DNA from: Sphaerolaimus hirsutus
Lineage: Eukaryota; Nematoda; Chromadorea; Monhysterida; Sphaerolaimidae
Assembly (NCBI GenBank): GCA_964036195.1
Contig: OZ038450.1
Coordinates: 23,651,208 to 23,715,207, forward strand
Length of the DNA: 64,000 nucleotides
Reading direction: 5' to 3'
Shown: in pieces, positions 43,346-53,619 of the stretch
Position numbering within the stretch: position 1 is the first letter of the stretch
How the letters are laid out: every line of letters starts with the position of its first letter
Notes under the pieces: model-generated
Seen by the model: the letters and a program-made list of their open reading frames with translations, nothing else
Databases searched by the model: none
Told to the model about the DNA's origin: nothing
Made by a program: the position numbers and the translations under genes

Positions 43346-45414
43346 CTACGAATGCACTTGCTGCGTGTGAATGGTGTTGGTAGGATCTGTAAAGAGAAGT
43401 TTAAAAATAAAAAATAAAAATTTTTTAAAAACCGATTTTAAAAAGTTTTTCAAACCGATTTTAAGAAAGGCGTCATTCACCATAATTGTGAATAGTATAG
43501 CTCCTGCTTTCGGAATGGGCTTTGCAAATGTCAAATTCAAAAATGCATCACCTGTGTTCAACGCTTCCCACGAATTGCTGAAAAGAAAATGTCGGTTTTT
43601 TAAAAAACTTTATTTTGAAAAATGAAAGATTTAAAAATAGACATATACCTTGTAACTTTATCATTACATAGACTTATACAAACAAAAAATTGACAGGTTG
43701 TAAACTTTTTCATGCTGATTTCGTTTTGAACTCCAGTCCAGTTTTCCATGAGACTGTAACACTCTCGAAAAATATCCGAACTATTTAGTTGCCCCCACTG
43801 GAAACGCAAAGGGCGATTTGGACAAAGACGTGAGCCAATTTGAACTGAGAGATCTGATATGTTCATATTGACATAATTATGTCTAGCCACATCGGTTCTT
43901 TGAGGATTTGATGCATCGGTTCTACATAGACAAATTATTATACCCCTCGGAAGCTTCCCGACTTGTGTTCCAAGAGCTATAGGAGGCGCGGCGCGCGCAC
44001 CTTCCGTCAAATAGATTGAGGAGGCAGTCCCAAATCCTGTCAAATTTCATGAAAAAGTGTCAATCACATGAAAAATGTAAAATTACACAAAGTCATAAAA
44101 ACGACAATTGGCACTTCATGTGCTTTTTTACATGAGATTTGACACTTTCTTGACATTTTACAGAGTTTGGGATTGGTACCTGGCCAACATTGTATTGTCT
44201 AAATGAATGATAAATCCCATGTGTTTTCACACGATCTGCCAATGCAATTGATAATGATGTTACCTGTAAAAGTTTCTGTTGCTGTTTTATAACTTTTATA
44301 ATTAAAATTGATGAAAACATACTGGATGTATTTTTCGTACAGACAGTTCTATACTGTCAATTACAATTTTTAATTTTGCAATGTCGTCAGTTGATCGTGT
44401 AAATGATTCAAACATCAAGCTGTCTGGAACTCTTCTAAGTACAATTGTCAGCTGCATTCCAGCATGCCTGGATTTATATATATATTAAAAATAAATATCA
44501 AATTAAAAAAATAAATAAAATTAAGGTTTTAACCATGGTTTACTCTGCTCGCCAAAATCTAAAGCCAAGCGTCCATAAAATTCTTGACTTTTGAAAACTG
44601 GTTCAGATCGTTTCTTGTAAAACTCAGTCATGTTTGTTTCCAGTGCATTGGTCTCAGAGTCTTCCATTTCAACCCAACTAAAAATAAAAACTGTTCATAA
44701 TAATAATAATGATAATAATAATGATAATATACTTTAAAGTAAAACATATTGATAAGTATTAAATTACTTACCCGCTGGCTGCTAGTTGTGTCCGCCTATA
44801 GACACCACTTGTTTGCAACACCTTTTTAATATATGCCTTTGTTCCATAATTAGACTCACGACTTAAGAGAAGTGAATTGTGGAAAATTTCAATGCCATCC
44901 CAGATGCTTTCTAATGGATTTGGCACATATGCCACATGATTTTTCAGTGTGACAGGTTCCTTGCCAAATATATTATTTGCCTCATAAGTTTCTTTTATTG
45001 GATGTCCATCGCTTGTTGTTACACGCATGACCAGGTGCAAATTCAAGGATGAAAAATCCAACAATCCCGTACTTGATGCAACTGTTGTGAACACATCTAT
45101 AAGCATAATAAAGTTTATATTTATGAAAAACCATTTTCAAGTAAAATCACTTCATACTTACATGGTGATGTTTCACTTCCATCACTAATGAGTAGCAACT
45201 GTTCACGTTCACAATGACTTACATATGCTTGAGTTGGAGGTAACGCATCTACGCATTTGTATATGAGTTTAGACTGAACGACAATTCTAAACAACAACAA
45301 CAACAATAACAACAGACCCGGTCGAAACTCTGGTGGACATGGTAGCAAGTGCGATCCACTATCAAGAAGCTGTTTTCTTGGACTGAGGATTCGCGCTGGA
45401 TGATTAGATGCCAT
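43346..45414 (-). CDS. Polinton/adintovirus-type capsid protein (F54H12.2-like family), spliced
   Basis: The start is MASNHPARILSPRKQ. The family hallmark ALPPTQAYVS appears in exon 1, where relatives have ALPPTQTS. Exon 2 has GLLDFSSLNLHLVMRV and IWDGIEIFHNSLL with YGTKAYIKKVLQTSG, matching the 'sQVdV.lNg ... YrAyiEtLLsyg' block. Later exons carry EFYGRLALDFGEQSKPW, MQLTIVLRRVPDSLMF, LSVRKIHP, and LPRGIIICLCRTDA. The last exon has AFLNLTFAKPIPKAGAILFT. These follow the family's order. In related elements this jelly-roll protein builds the virion shell; major versus minor role is not certain from sequence alone. Introns are short GT-AG. The gene is broken by a 159-bp foldback at 44,021-44,179 and by a 46-nt GC-rich stretch (about 43,963-44,002) that the family lacks. 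Confidence 0.82.
44021..44179. mobile_element. Foldback element inside the capsid coding region
   Basis: GAGGCAGTCCCAAATCCTGTCAAAT faces TTTTACAGAGTTTGGGATTGGTAC, with AAGTGTCAATCACATGAAAAATGTAAA arms. It belongs to the same family as the 32.6-kb element (GCAGTCCCAA termini). On the - strand it starts GT directly after CAG, yet ends CTGCCTC, so no AG acceptor lies at its far edge. Confidence 0.7.
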
Positions 45415-45776
45415 CGTTGCTATTGTTATTTTTCACCTGTAACAATCTATATACATTGCGATAAATGAAAAGAAATACAAAATTTTTAAATATCACATTC
45501 AAAACGAATGTGGTAATTCAAAACTTATCACATGTAGATTGTTCAAATTATAGTCATATGATTCATTGATTCAATTTACTTTCATTCTCTCACTCACCCA
45601 TCAGCGTAAAACAAACGTTGAAACAAATACATTAGAATGAAAGAAATACAGTAGAAAAGTGTAATAAGACAGCTTTTTACTAATAAACATGTAAGAATTA
45701 ATTTAATTAAAACTAAAAAAACCATATTTGTGTACTTATTTTTATGTATAGTAGCATATAGAACAAAATTGATCAT

Positions 45777-46359
45777 CTATAACCATTCGGAGGTAACAGT
45801 TATTCCTGCTGTATTTGCACTGGAAGTATTTGTCGACCTGATAGTATCAGGACAAGGTGGCTGTACTAATTGAACAGTTTCTTGTGACTTGTTATTTTTA
45901 CCTCCACTTTTCTTTGACTGTCCTACTTTTACGTTTACTGGTGGTTTTTGTGACTGTAAATCACCAGATGGAGCTGCAACTGCACCAGTTTCCCGCTGAT
46001 ATTGTTCTTGTTGTTGTTGAAGGTTCACATCACATGACACTTCTTGATTGTTCGGTGCTACCAGTTTTTGAGATGATAATTCGGAAAGCATAGCACTTGA
46101 CCACTTATCTCTATTGGTAGCCTCTAAGTCACCAACATTTTGATCAAATTGTTGTGTCCAATATTCCTTGGTAAACACACCATCTGGAATGTTTGCCATA
46201 TTGTCAAACCAATGTGTTCCACGAGGCGCAAATTGTAAATAAGAATTACAGCTGGTAATTTGATGACCTGTCGATGTTAGAAAGTTTGAAGACCGGCCAC
46301 CAGCCGCAGTAGTAGTAGTAGTAGCGTATCGTTTTCGTGTAGCCAGTTTAACATATGTA
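45777..46359 (-). CDS. Unknown protein between capsid and penton genes
   Basis: Open from an ACTAG acceptor at about 46,360, with Met codons at MANIPDGVFTKEYW (46,199) and a Thr/Ala-rich lead-in (ATTTTTAAGGRSS). The middle has DNMANIP and FDQNVGDLEATN; the C-terminus is Gln/Lys/Ser-rich (QQQQEQY, KKSGGKNNKS). No family is recognised. Position and strand suggest a structural or accessory virion protein. A 5' exon may be missing. Confidence 0.5.
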
Positions 46360-46604
46360 CTAGTAATGATTATAGTAATGTTTTAGATTACTGCAAATGT
46401 ATAATAATAATAATAATAATAATAATAAGAATAATAACAATAATTATTATCACTATTATTTATTTATCATTTGAAACTTTGATGAGAATAAAAAAATAAG
46501 TACACAAATAAAATAAAAAATAATGAAGAAAAACAGAATAAGATGCCTAGATGAATTAAAAAAGATAAAACAAAATTAATTAATATAGTTCGATTAATCA
46601 CCAC

Positions 46605-49007
46605 TCAATTAATCCAGTTTGTGTCAGCAGAACCAGTCATATCCGCGCCAGTCAATGCACATCTTGCGAAAACAATGCCATTAACACGAAACGGCTTGCC
46701 CCAATGATTGTACAATGTCAACTTGAGACCTTTTTCACATCCAATTGTTGGTGTCTGTATCATAATTATACTAACATATGAACATAATAAACAAAAATAC
46801 AAAAACATACACATATGCTTATATATGTACATATACGTACCTGTTTCAACTGTACAAAATGTGGCATGTGTGGTTCATAAACATATGCTCGTCGTGCGCC
46901 TGGCCAGGAACTGTCGGGAGCATGTAATGCTGGTTTCCATGTAAATACAGTCAAAAGAGGTGTTTCTTTTGATTGAAACACAGCACACATTGGTTCCACA
47001 CTGTCACATCTCACTTGAACCCGTCTACGTAGATCCAATTGATGTGGTACTGTTGCATAAACACGACTTGTCTTGCTGTTGAAGCCATATTGAACATTTT
47101 TGGAATCAAGCCAGTCAATTTGATTGGCTGGTACATTATCTCCAGGTGATACTGTGACAAATCCGAGCTCACTTGCCAAATGTTCACTCATATACATTCG
47201 TGTAACCAGATTTGGATCAGGATTTTTTATCGCAAAACGCCGCACGCCAATTAATGATGGTGTTTCCACACTTGATTCAAATCCCAATGTATTTGTACGT
47301 GCATTATCTCCAACTAATGGACGATTGTCTAGTGCCATATTTGCAACTACTATTGCGGCATCTTTAATGTTCATTCCACTGTGAAATCCGACTGTTTCTT
47401 TAAGGTTTTTCAACAACCAATAGTCAAGTGTTGATGTAGTTACATTATTTGCCCATCCTGATGGCATTTTGTATCCATTATCTATGAGAATTTGCTTGAT
47501 TATGGCAAGGCCTTTGTTCATTTCATGCCCATCATTATTCAAATCAACATTTGGTGGCCTATTTGCCATTTGTCGTTTTTTAATTCGATACTTTTCTCTG
47601 GGTTTGAGCTGTCTTTTTGACCTTTGCAGTAGTACCTTTGTATGCTCATCCTGAAAAAAAGGAAAAAAATATGACATTATTCTTTGTGGTGATGGTGGCG
47701 TTCGTGGTAAACCAGTAATACTTGCACTACTAAAATTATCACCAACCACATTGGAAATTCCATCAATTTCATCATGAGCAAATGTTTCAGCAGCATTCGC
47801 TTCACTATCATTCTCATCATCATCATCATCGTCATTGTAAAAACTGTCACTATCTGTTTCAAAAATGCTGTCACGATCATTTCTCTCATTACTAGCATCA
47901 TCCACATTATCATTATCATCGTCAACATTATCGTTGATACCGTCATGTTCCATATCAATAACAATATCGTCATTCATGACTGTGTTAGTTGGTTTCCCAT
48001 CGCTCCACCTGCCGTCCCATTCACTTTGCTCGTTGAGGCCACTTGTGCTGCTTTCGATGGTGCCACTTGGCTGATTGCCTGCGTCGCTGCTTGTAATTTC
48101 GCCACTAATTGATTGTTCCTCGGTCGTGGATATTTCCAGGTTGTGAAATGGGCCAGTTTGGAGCTGCTCCCTAATGCCATATCCCTCAGAGGGCAAATGC
48201 GACGATTCATTCTGCCCGACCCCGCTGTCAATGCTGGTTTTGTCCTTCTTCTTTCCTTCTCTATTGTTTTTGATTTCTTTGTCATCTTTTGGCTTCCCCC
48301 CATTTCCATTGATGCTATTGCCATTGGTCTTGGAGTTGTCAATAGATTTGGATTTGACATGTCCAATGTTTGATTCATTTTCGGAAGAAACGGCTGTGCG
48401 CTGCTGCTCCTGGTTGACCTTGGTTGTTGTAGACTCATTACGCCGAGCCTTTTTCTCATTACCGTTGTCGTTGGCAATCCCCCCTTCACCATTGCCTTGA
48501 TTCTTTTTGGAAAAGGCGTTGTTCTCTTGGATTGTTCCTGTTGACCTTTTGTTTTTCGCCTTGTTTGCGCCATCCTGTAGCCAATTGTAAAAGCCAGGTT
48601 CCAATCGTGACAATAGAGCGGCAGTTGATTGATCCAGCTCCTTCAATTGACTGCCAAAAATCTCCAGTCTTTCATCACCACTTAAAATTGCATTCAACTC
48701 TTTTTCCACAACCTGTGCCCAATCCTCTGTGCTGTTACGTGGAAGTGAAAGTACACTTGATATGTCAATTTGGCACCAAATCAGTGAACCAGCACAATCG
48801 ATAACAATGAATGCGGGCGTTGAATCTTTGCCTTCAAACACAGGAGATCCCCACAACTCCAACTCAATAAGACTTATATAGTCTGCACGATTGTGCAAAT
48901 CTGCACAATGTGTGAACGTTTCTTCTAAAACAACAGTGCTACCATCGTCAACAGGACAATATGATGGTGAGTTTGTACTTGCAATTGCTGATGATATTTT
49001 GTCTGCT

Positions 49008-49038
<31 letters not shown>

Positions 49039-49323
49039 CTGTTGTCGTTGCTGCAATAGTGTTGGTGATGTCAATTAATGGTGAGGAGCCTATAATGAAA
49101 ATAAAAGAATGTATAAGAAAAAACAGGTGAGATTCAATGCTCAATAGATACAATATGAATGAATATGCATACCATCAGTATATTGTTGTTGTTGTTGTTG
49201 TGGCTGGTCCAGTTGTGAAATTGGTCGTTGTGGCACCGCTGGTGGGAACTTGGCAAAGAAATTTGCAGCACTTGTGCGCTCATTCCACTGACGATCAGAA
49301 CTAAGATAGACAATTTGCTGCAT
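46605..49323 (-). CDS. Polinton/adintovirus-type penton (minor capsid) protein with a long acidic insertion
   Basis: Exons are 49173-49323, 46841-49089 and 46605-46754. The N-terminus QQIVYLSSDRQWNE with ANFFAKFPPAV matches the start of penton-like proteins. The C-terminal block has SEHLASELGFVTV, VQVRCDSVEPMC, TPLLTVFTW, EPHMPHFVQLK and LTLYNHWGKPFRVNG. This follows the family pattern of a 'VYCD..EP' strand, a 'PLLR' strand, 'phyvpv' and a final 'D..G.pi.f..G' strand. Between them is a roughly 300-residue insertion rich in Asn, Ser, Asp and Lys (for example FYNDDDDDDENDSEAN), unusual for the family. Part of that insertion overlaps a second open frame (47,974-48,573). Total length is about 850 residues. 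Confidence 0.72.
47974..48573 (-). CDS. Nested alternate-frame ORF, 199 aa, very basic
   Basis: It lies entirely inside the penton insertion in another frame, starts with ATG (MAQTRRKTKGQQEQSKR) and ends at a normal stop. The product is rich in Lys/Arg (KTIEKERRRTKP, RMNRR) and in Ala/Ser/Thr near the end. Its composition is like DNA-condensing core proteins of related viruses, but there is no sequence-level family match. Expression is unproven. Confidence 0.4.
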   Translation of the reverse strand: MAQTRRKTKGQQEQSKRTTPFPKRIKAMVKGGLPTTTVMRKRLGVMSLQQPRSTRSSSAQPFLPKMNQTLDMSNPNLLTTPRPMAIASMEMGGSQKMTKKSKTIEKERRRTKPALTAGSGRMNRRICPLRDMALGSSSKLAHFTTWKYPRPRNNQLVAKLQAATQAISQVAPSKAAQVASTSKVNGTAGGAMGNQLTQS

Positions 49324-49741
49324 AATTGTCAAATTGATGACTATAATTATTATTATTATTTCTGCTCTATGGACTTTATCTACAGGTGTTAACGACAACA
49401 ACTGATTTTTATTAATATTATTATTATTATTAATCTATACAACAAACATAAAAATAATAAGAAATAATTACAATAAAATAAAATGATAGTAAATACAAAA
49501 ATAATAATAAAATGTAAAAAATAGAACAATAATAATAATGGTAATCTAATTGAAGAAAAAGGCAACGGGGGGGAACAATTAAATGAATGAATGAATGAAC
49601 TAAATTCACAAGAAGTAGCGCAACGTTTTTATATGAGGCGGCCACCGCCGCCGCCGCCACTGATCATAGATCATCACTATTATGATTCATCATCATCACC
49701 ATCATCATCGTCATCATCATTATCACATCGTCATCATCATC

Positions 49742-49782
<41 letters not shown>

Positions 49783-50227
49783 TAATAATATAACCCAGTG
49801 GCACAGCGTCAGTACTACATTTATGGATCGCCCCCCCTCCGGGGGGGCGCTCCATAAAAGTAGAACTGAACGCTTGGGGGCGGGTCCTCTGTGGCGCGGT
49901 TCGCCGGGCTGCGGCGCCGAAGGCGTCGCGGGGGGGGCGCGCGCTCTAAAAATTATTTTGAGAATTGTTTTTATTATTATTGTTATTGTTATTATTATAC
50001 TGTCTACATGCATGCATGCGTGGGCGTATGAATATATGTATTATGCATACATGTATACATACATGTATACATACATGCATGCATGCATGAATATATGTAT
50101 ATGGTGCAATAATGTGCAATATTATACCACAATGTTGTTGCAACATGAAACAAAAACAAAAAATAATATTATTATTAATATTGACCAACGTTCATCACCA
50201 TCATCATCATCATCATCATTATCATCA
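49324..50227. other. Intergenic region with microsatellites and a GC-rich island
   Basis: Trinucleotide runs occupy 49,680-49,785 (ATC/ATT) and 50,195-50,235. 49,796-49,950 is a sharp GC-rich island containing a hairpin (TTATGGATCGCCCCCCC against GGGGGGGCGCTCCATAA). 50,010-50,100 is an alternating ATACATGTATACATACATGCATGC tract. No gene is supported. The interval separates integrase from penton and could hold promoter elements. Confidence 0.55.
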
Positions 50228-50977
50228 TCATCTTGTTTTCCATCCTTTTTGTTGTTGAATCATTGCAATATCCTCTAGTGGCAGTATTTCAACACTTGAT
50301 GGTGGTGCTTTGGTATCATTGGGCTGTGCAGCTGCAATCAACTCTTGTCGATAGAAGTGACCTTGTAATGGTGCCAACTTTGGATCCATTGGGTCTAATA
50401 CTAAATATGTGTCTGGTTTATCTGGTTGTGTATAACGTCGCCCTAATGGAAACACTTCACGTGTATATTTCTCACGTGCAACCAATTTAATAGGGTTACC
50501 ATGACTGGGAGGTGGTCTAGAAAGACGCACCCAGCCAGTGAGCATTGATAAGCGCTCATGTGCCAAATCAGCTGCTTCACGACTAGTCCCACTATAATTA
50601 GTATTCGGCTGTGCACGCCTTCGTTGATGACGCAATTGTCGTGCAATTAACAATGCATGTGCATTTGCACTTTGCGGTTGAGACACTTCCACTGGTGCAG
50701 CTCCAAATAGTGCTCTTGTTCGAGTAGTGTTCATTTGTTCCTCAATTGCGGGAAGAATATTAATCCATCTACGTCCACCAGCAACACTAGTATGACTACC
50801 AACATTTTGTTCCTGTTGTTTTTCTTCAACTGTAATGAAATACATTTCAATACGTTTTCGAATGTTACGTATAAAACAATCAAGTTTTGGCAGTCGAGTC
50901 ACATCTTCAGCCGCTGGTGCAAAGGTACACTTTATCTGCATGTATATATGTATGTGGGGGGGGGAAATGGATAAAAA

Positions 50978-51049
<72 letters not shown>

Positions 51050-51561
51050 TAACCTCATAGAGTGTCTTTTGAAAATGTAATGATGTGAAACATTTATCAA
51101 AATCTGATCGCAATCTCATCGGTGCTCGACCATTGTTTCGGGCCATAATTGTCTTGAATGCATTGGTCACTTCAACACCAGTCTTTTGCTTTAGCGGCTC
51201 AAGCCAGACTTCATTTGTAAAGTCATCACAGCAAACAAAAATATAACAATAATTGTCATTGGCAGACATATCCCGTTCAGGCATAACCATTAAATCAATA
51301 GACCAAAATCGATCTGGTCCACTCACCTATGCATGTACATATATAATTAATTGATTAATAATTGAATAAATAAGTAGTATGAACAAATAAACTAACCAGT
51401 ATTGGCAAACGTTCAAAACCACGTCTCCACGATGGGTGCCCTTTCAAATAATATGCTGGCTCATTCAAAAGAACATGTTCTTTCCATGCCTCAGTAGGAA
51501 GATTGTGTTGTGCCCGTAACCACTTGTTACCACCAACATTTTCAGCCCACTGTTTATGCAT
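50228..51561 (-). CDS. Polinton-type integrase (retroviral-like, rve family), three exons
   Basis: Exons 51397-51561, 51054-51326 and 50228-50934, GT-AG, phase 0 at both junctions. The N-terminal piece has KWLRAQHNLPTEAW. The core has FWSIDLMVMPERDMSANDNY (first Asp), WLEPLKQKTGVEV, and MRLRSDFDKCFTS (second Asp). The region that normally has the catalytic Glu reads PKLDCFIRNIRKRIEMYF, with Asp at the Glu position. The C-terminal domain has RRYTQPDKPDTYLVLDPMD followed by GHFYRQELIAAA, which closely follows the chromo-like end of Polinton integrases. Intron 2 contains a (AAC)n run. It would insert element DNA into the host genome. Confidence 0.85.
50980..51053. repeat. AAC trinucleotide microsatellite in integrase intron 2
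   Basis: About two dozen AAC units with a few GAC interruptions fill most of the intron before the donor-side CTCATAG. Confidence 0.9.
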
Positions 51562-51655
51562 TATTTTTTATTTTTCAAAAATTATTTATTTATTTATATT
51601 AATGATAATGTAGAAATAGACATTTTATTAATTAGTGTAATAATTTATAAATTGG

Positions 51656-52920
51656 TCACTTGTGACCATATTGTCCCTTCATAACTTCAGAGAAGTTTTT
51701 TGGTACTTCTTCAACAGCATCTCGATTGCTTCGAGTTCCATGAGGCCATTCTCTGTGAGCATGACTAGCTAGAATTGCAGCCCCACGACCTGATAGTGGC
51801 TTTTTTCGTTGTTGTTGTGATTGTTCCGTTCCTTGTCCTTGTCGCTTTACAGCACCAGCACCGGCATGAGAAGTAGTAGTAGAACTAGCACCAGTTGTAG
51901 TTTTTGAAGTCTGTCTTCTACCAAGTGCAGGAGGCGATGTAATCGAGCGTTTCCTTTTCTTTGCACTAGGCTCAGCCGACGGCGGTGTTTTAAACGTTGA
52001 TTCATTTCCATCATCATCTATTTCAGGTTTCTCTTCCACTAGTGGACCTTGTCCATCATCAACATCATCATCATCATCATCATCAACATCTACTTCCAGG
52101 TCACTGTCAATCACTATTGATGGTCCTCTTTGTTTTGCTGATTCTGAAGTCGCAGCTGTTTCAACCGGTTCCTGTTTTGATATATCTCGTTCTTTTTCTT
52201 GCTGTGCTGATGCAGAATCTGGTATAGTGCCTCCAGATGTAGTTGCTGTTTCACTCTCTTTTGCTAAGGTAGACTCTACACGATCTAAAAACCCTTTTAG
52301 GAAATGTTTGAAGCCAGCAGGTGGTGCCGATGGTTCCTCACTACTTGAACCAACAACTGAATGATGTATTGCATCAAACACATCTGCTCCTGGTTGATTA
52401 CTACCTGGTATCTTCACTCTTCCTAGTGAATCCAAAAGTTCTGATGCAGCAGGTTCCAAATACTTTAGTATCTTATCAACAGCAGGCCGATCCTGGGGTG
52501 CGAAACTTGCACGGATTAGTGATGGTGAATAGGGTAGCGGAACTGCGCCTGCAGTATGTGGTACCGGTGCACCTTGAGCTTTATCCTTAATATTTTCTTG
52601 AAGTTTATGTGCTTCCTCTAAAATTGCCTCTGGAGGTATGGCTGGAATAGAGGGGTCGACAATGCCACGTAATTCTTTCAAATGTTGTCCACGATATTTG
52701 TGTGCAGCACCATGAAGGAAACGCTTCAATCGCTCATTGTCTTCCACTGTTTGAGCATATAAATTTGACTCATTTGCTGCTTCGATACGTGTAGATTTGA
52801 CAGAATCTTCTAGTGGATTCCGCTCTCGTTTACTTTTAATAAGTCCGCCTTTGCCGCCAAATTTCCACTTATCCTTTGGTGGTATATGAGCAGTATCCTT
52901 TGGTGGTATATTAGTCATGA
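51656..52920 (-). CDS. Unknown protein, 421 aa, acidic and disordered C-terminal half
   Basis: Best start is MTNIPPKDTAHIPPKDKW at 52,920; ten residues upstream are also open. The first half looks helical (LKRFLHGAAHKYRGQHLKEL, AILEEAHKLQENIKDKAQG). The second half has an Asp run (VDVDDDDDDDVDDG), a basic nuclear-localisation-like cluster (AKKRKRS) and Gln/Arg-rich sequence. It is intronless. No family is recognised. The position among virion genes suggests a structural or core-associated protein. Confidence 0.6.
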
Positions 52921-53127
52921 TAATTAACAAATAACAGAACTGCAAAGATTCTATAATTATTTTTTATTATTATTATTAATTTTAACTGTCATTATATGAA
53001 AGCAAACAAACAAACAAACAAACAAACAAACAAAATGATAAAAACATTACTACTATAGGCATAATGATATGATGGTAATAAAATACAATGTCACTAATCG
53101 TATATGCATGAGTCATCAATTAAAAGT

Positions 53128-53619
53128 TTAAACATTGCGACGATTGCGTCTTTGTGTGGGTTGTATATATCGAGATAGAAACTCTTTCAACAGTGCTACA
53201 AGTGCCTGACCATTGCACAATGCTAAAAGGGCACGACGCAATGAATTTTCTAGCATATTACCAGATAAAACCGTCATGTATTTACGTCTGTAGCGTCTAA
53301 GAACCTTTTTACGTTGTGGGCTTAATTGTATTACACCAGACATTAAGTTTGCAATGACATCTTGTAAACAGCGTAAAGCGTCATCAGAAATGGTACGAAT
53401 CATATTTTGACGTTCCTTTGTACTTTGGCTATGTGCCAATTTCTCCAAAATTAGCCAGTTTCGAGACAGTCGGCTTGTACTTTTTCTTCGTTTAACGACG
53501 CCCTGTTGTTGCTGTTGTTCTTCTTCCAGTCCCTGTTGTGGCTTGTTTGGCTGCTCCGATTGCTGTTGTTGTATAGGGGGGGTGATCCTGGAATGTCCAT
53601 TTTTCATTGGATTGGTCAT
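53128..53619 (-). CDS. pX-like core protein of the Polinton/adintovirus type
   Basis: The C-terminal half has NLMSGVIQLSPQRKKVLRRY followed by RRKYMTVLSG, a hydrophobic/basic arrangement (NxxxGxIxLSxxQKxxLRRxR, then a helical hydrophobic end ALVALLKEFLSRYI). This pattern is known to me from small core/pX-like proteins of adintoviruses and Polintons. The N-terminal part is Gln-rich (QQQQSEQPNKPQQ). It starts with ATG inside the end of the ATPase frame, so the two genes overlap by about 130 bases. Confidence 0.5.
   Translation of the reverse strand: MTNPMKNGHSRITPPIQQQQSEQPNKPQQGLEEEQQQQQGVVKRRKSTSRLSRNWLILEKLAHSQSTKERQNMIRTISDDALRCLQDVIANLMSGVIQLSPQRKKVLRRYRRKYMTVLSGNMLENSLRRALLALCNGQALVALLKEFLSRYIQPTQRRNRRNV

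Noticed and set aside
49591-50278. ORFs up to 198 codons
   Set aside because: Built of His, Ile, Ser and Asn runs from trinucleotide repeats.
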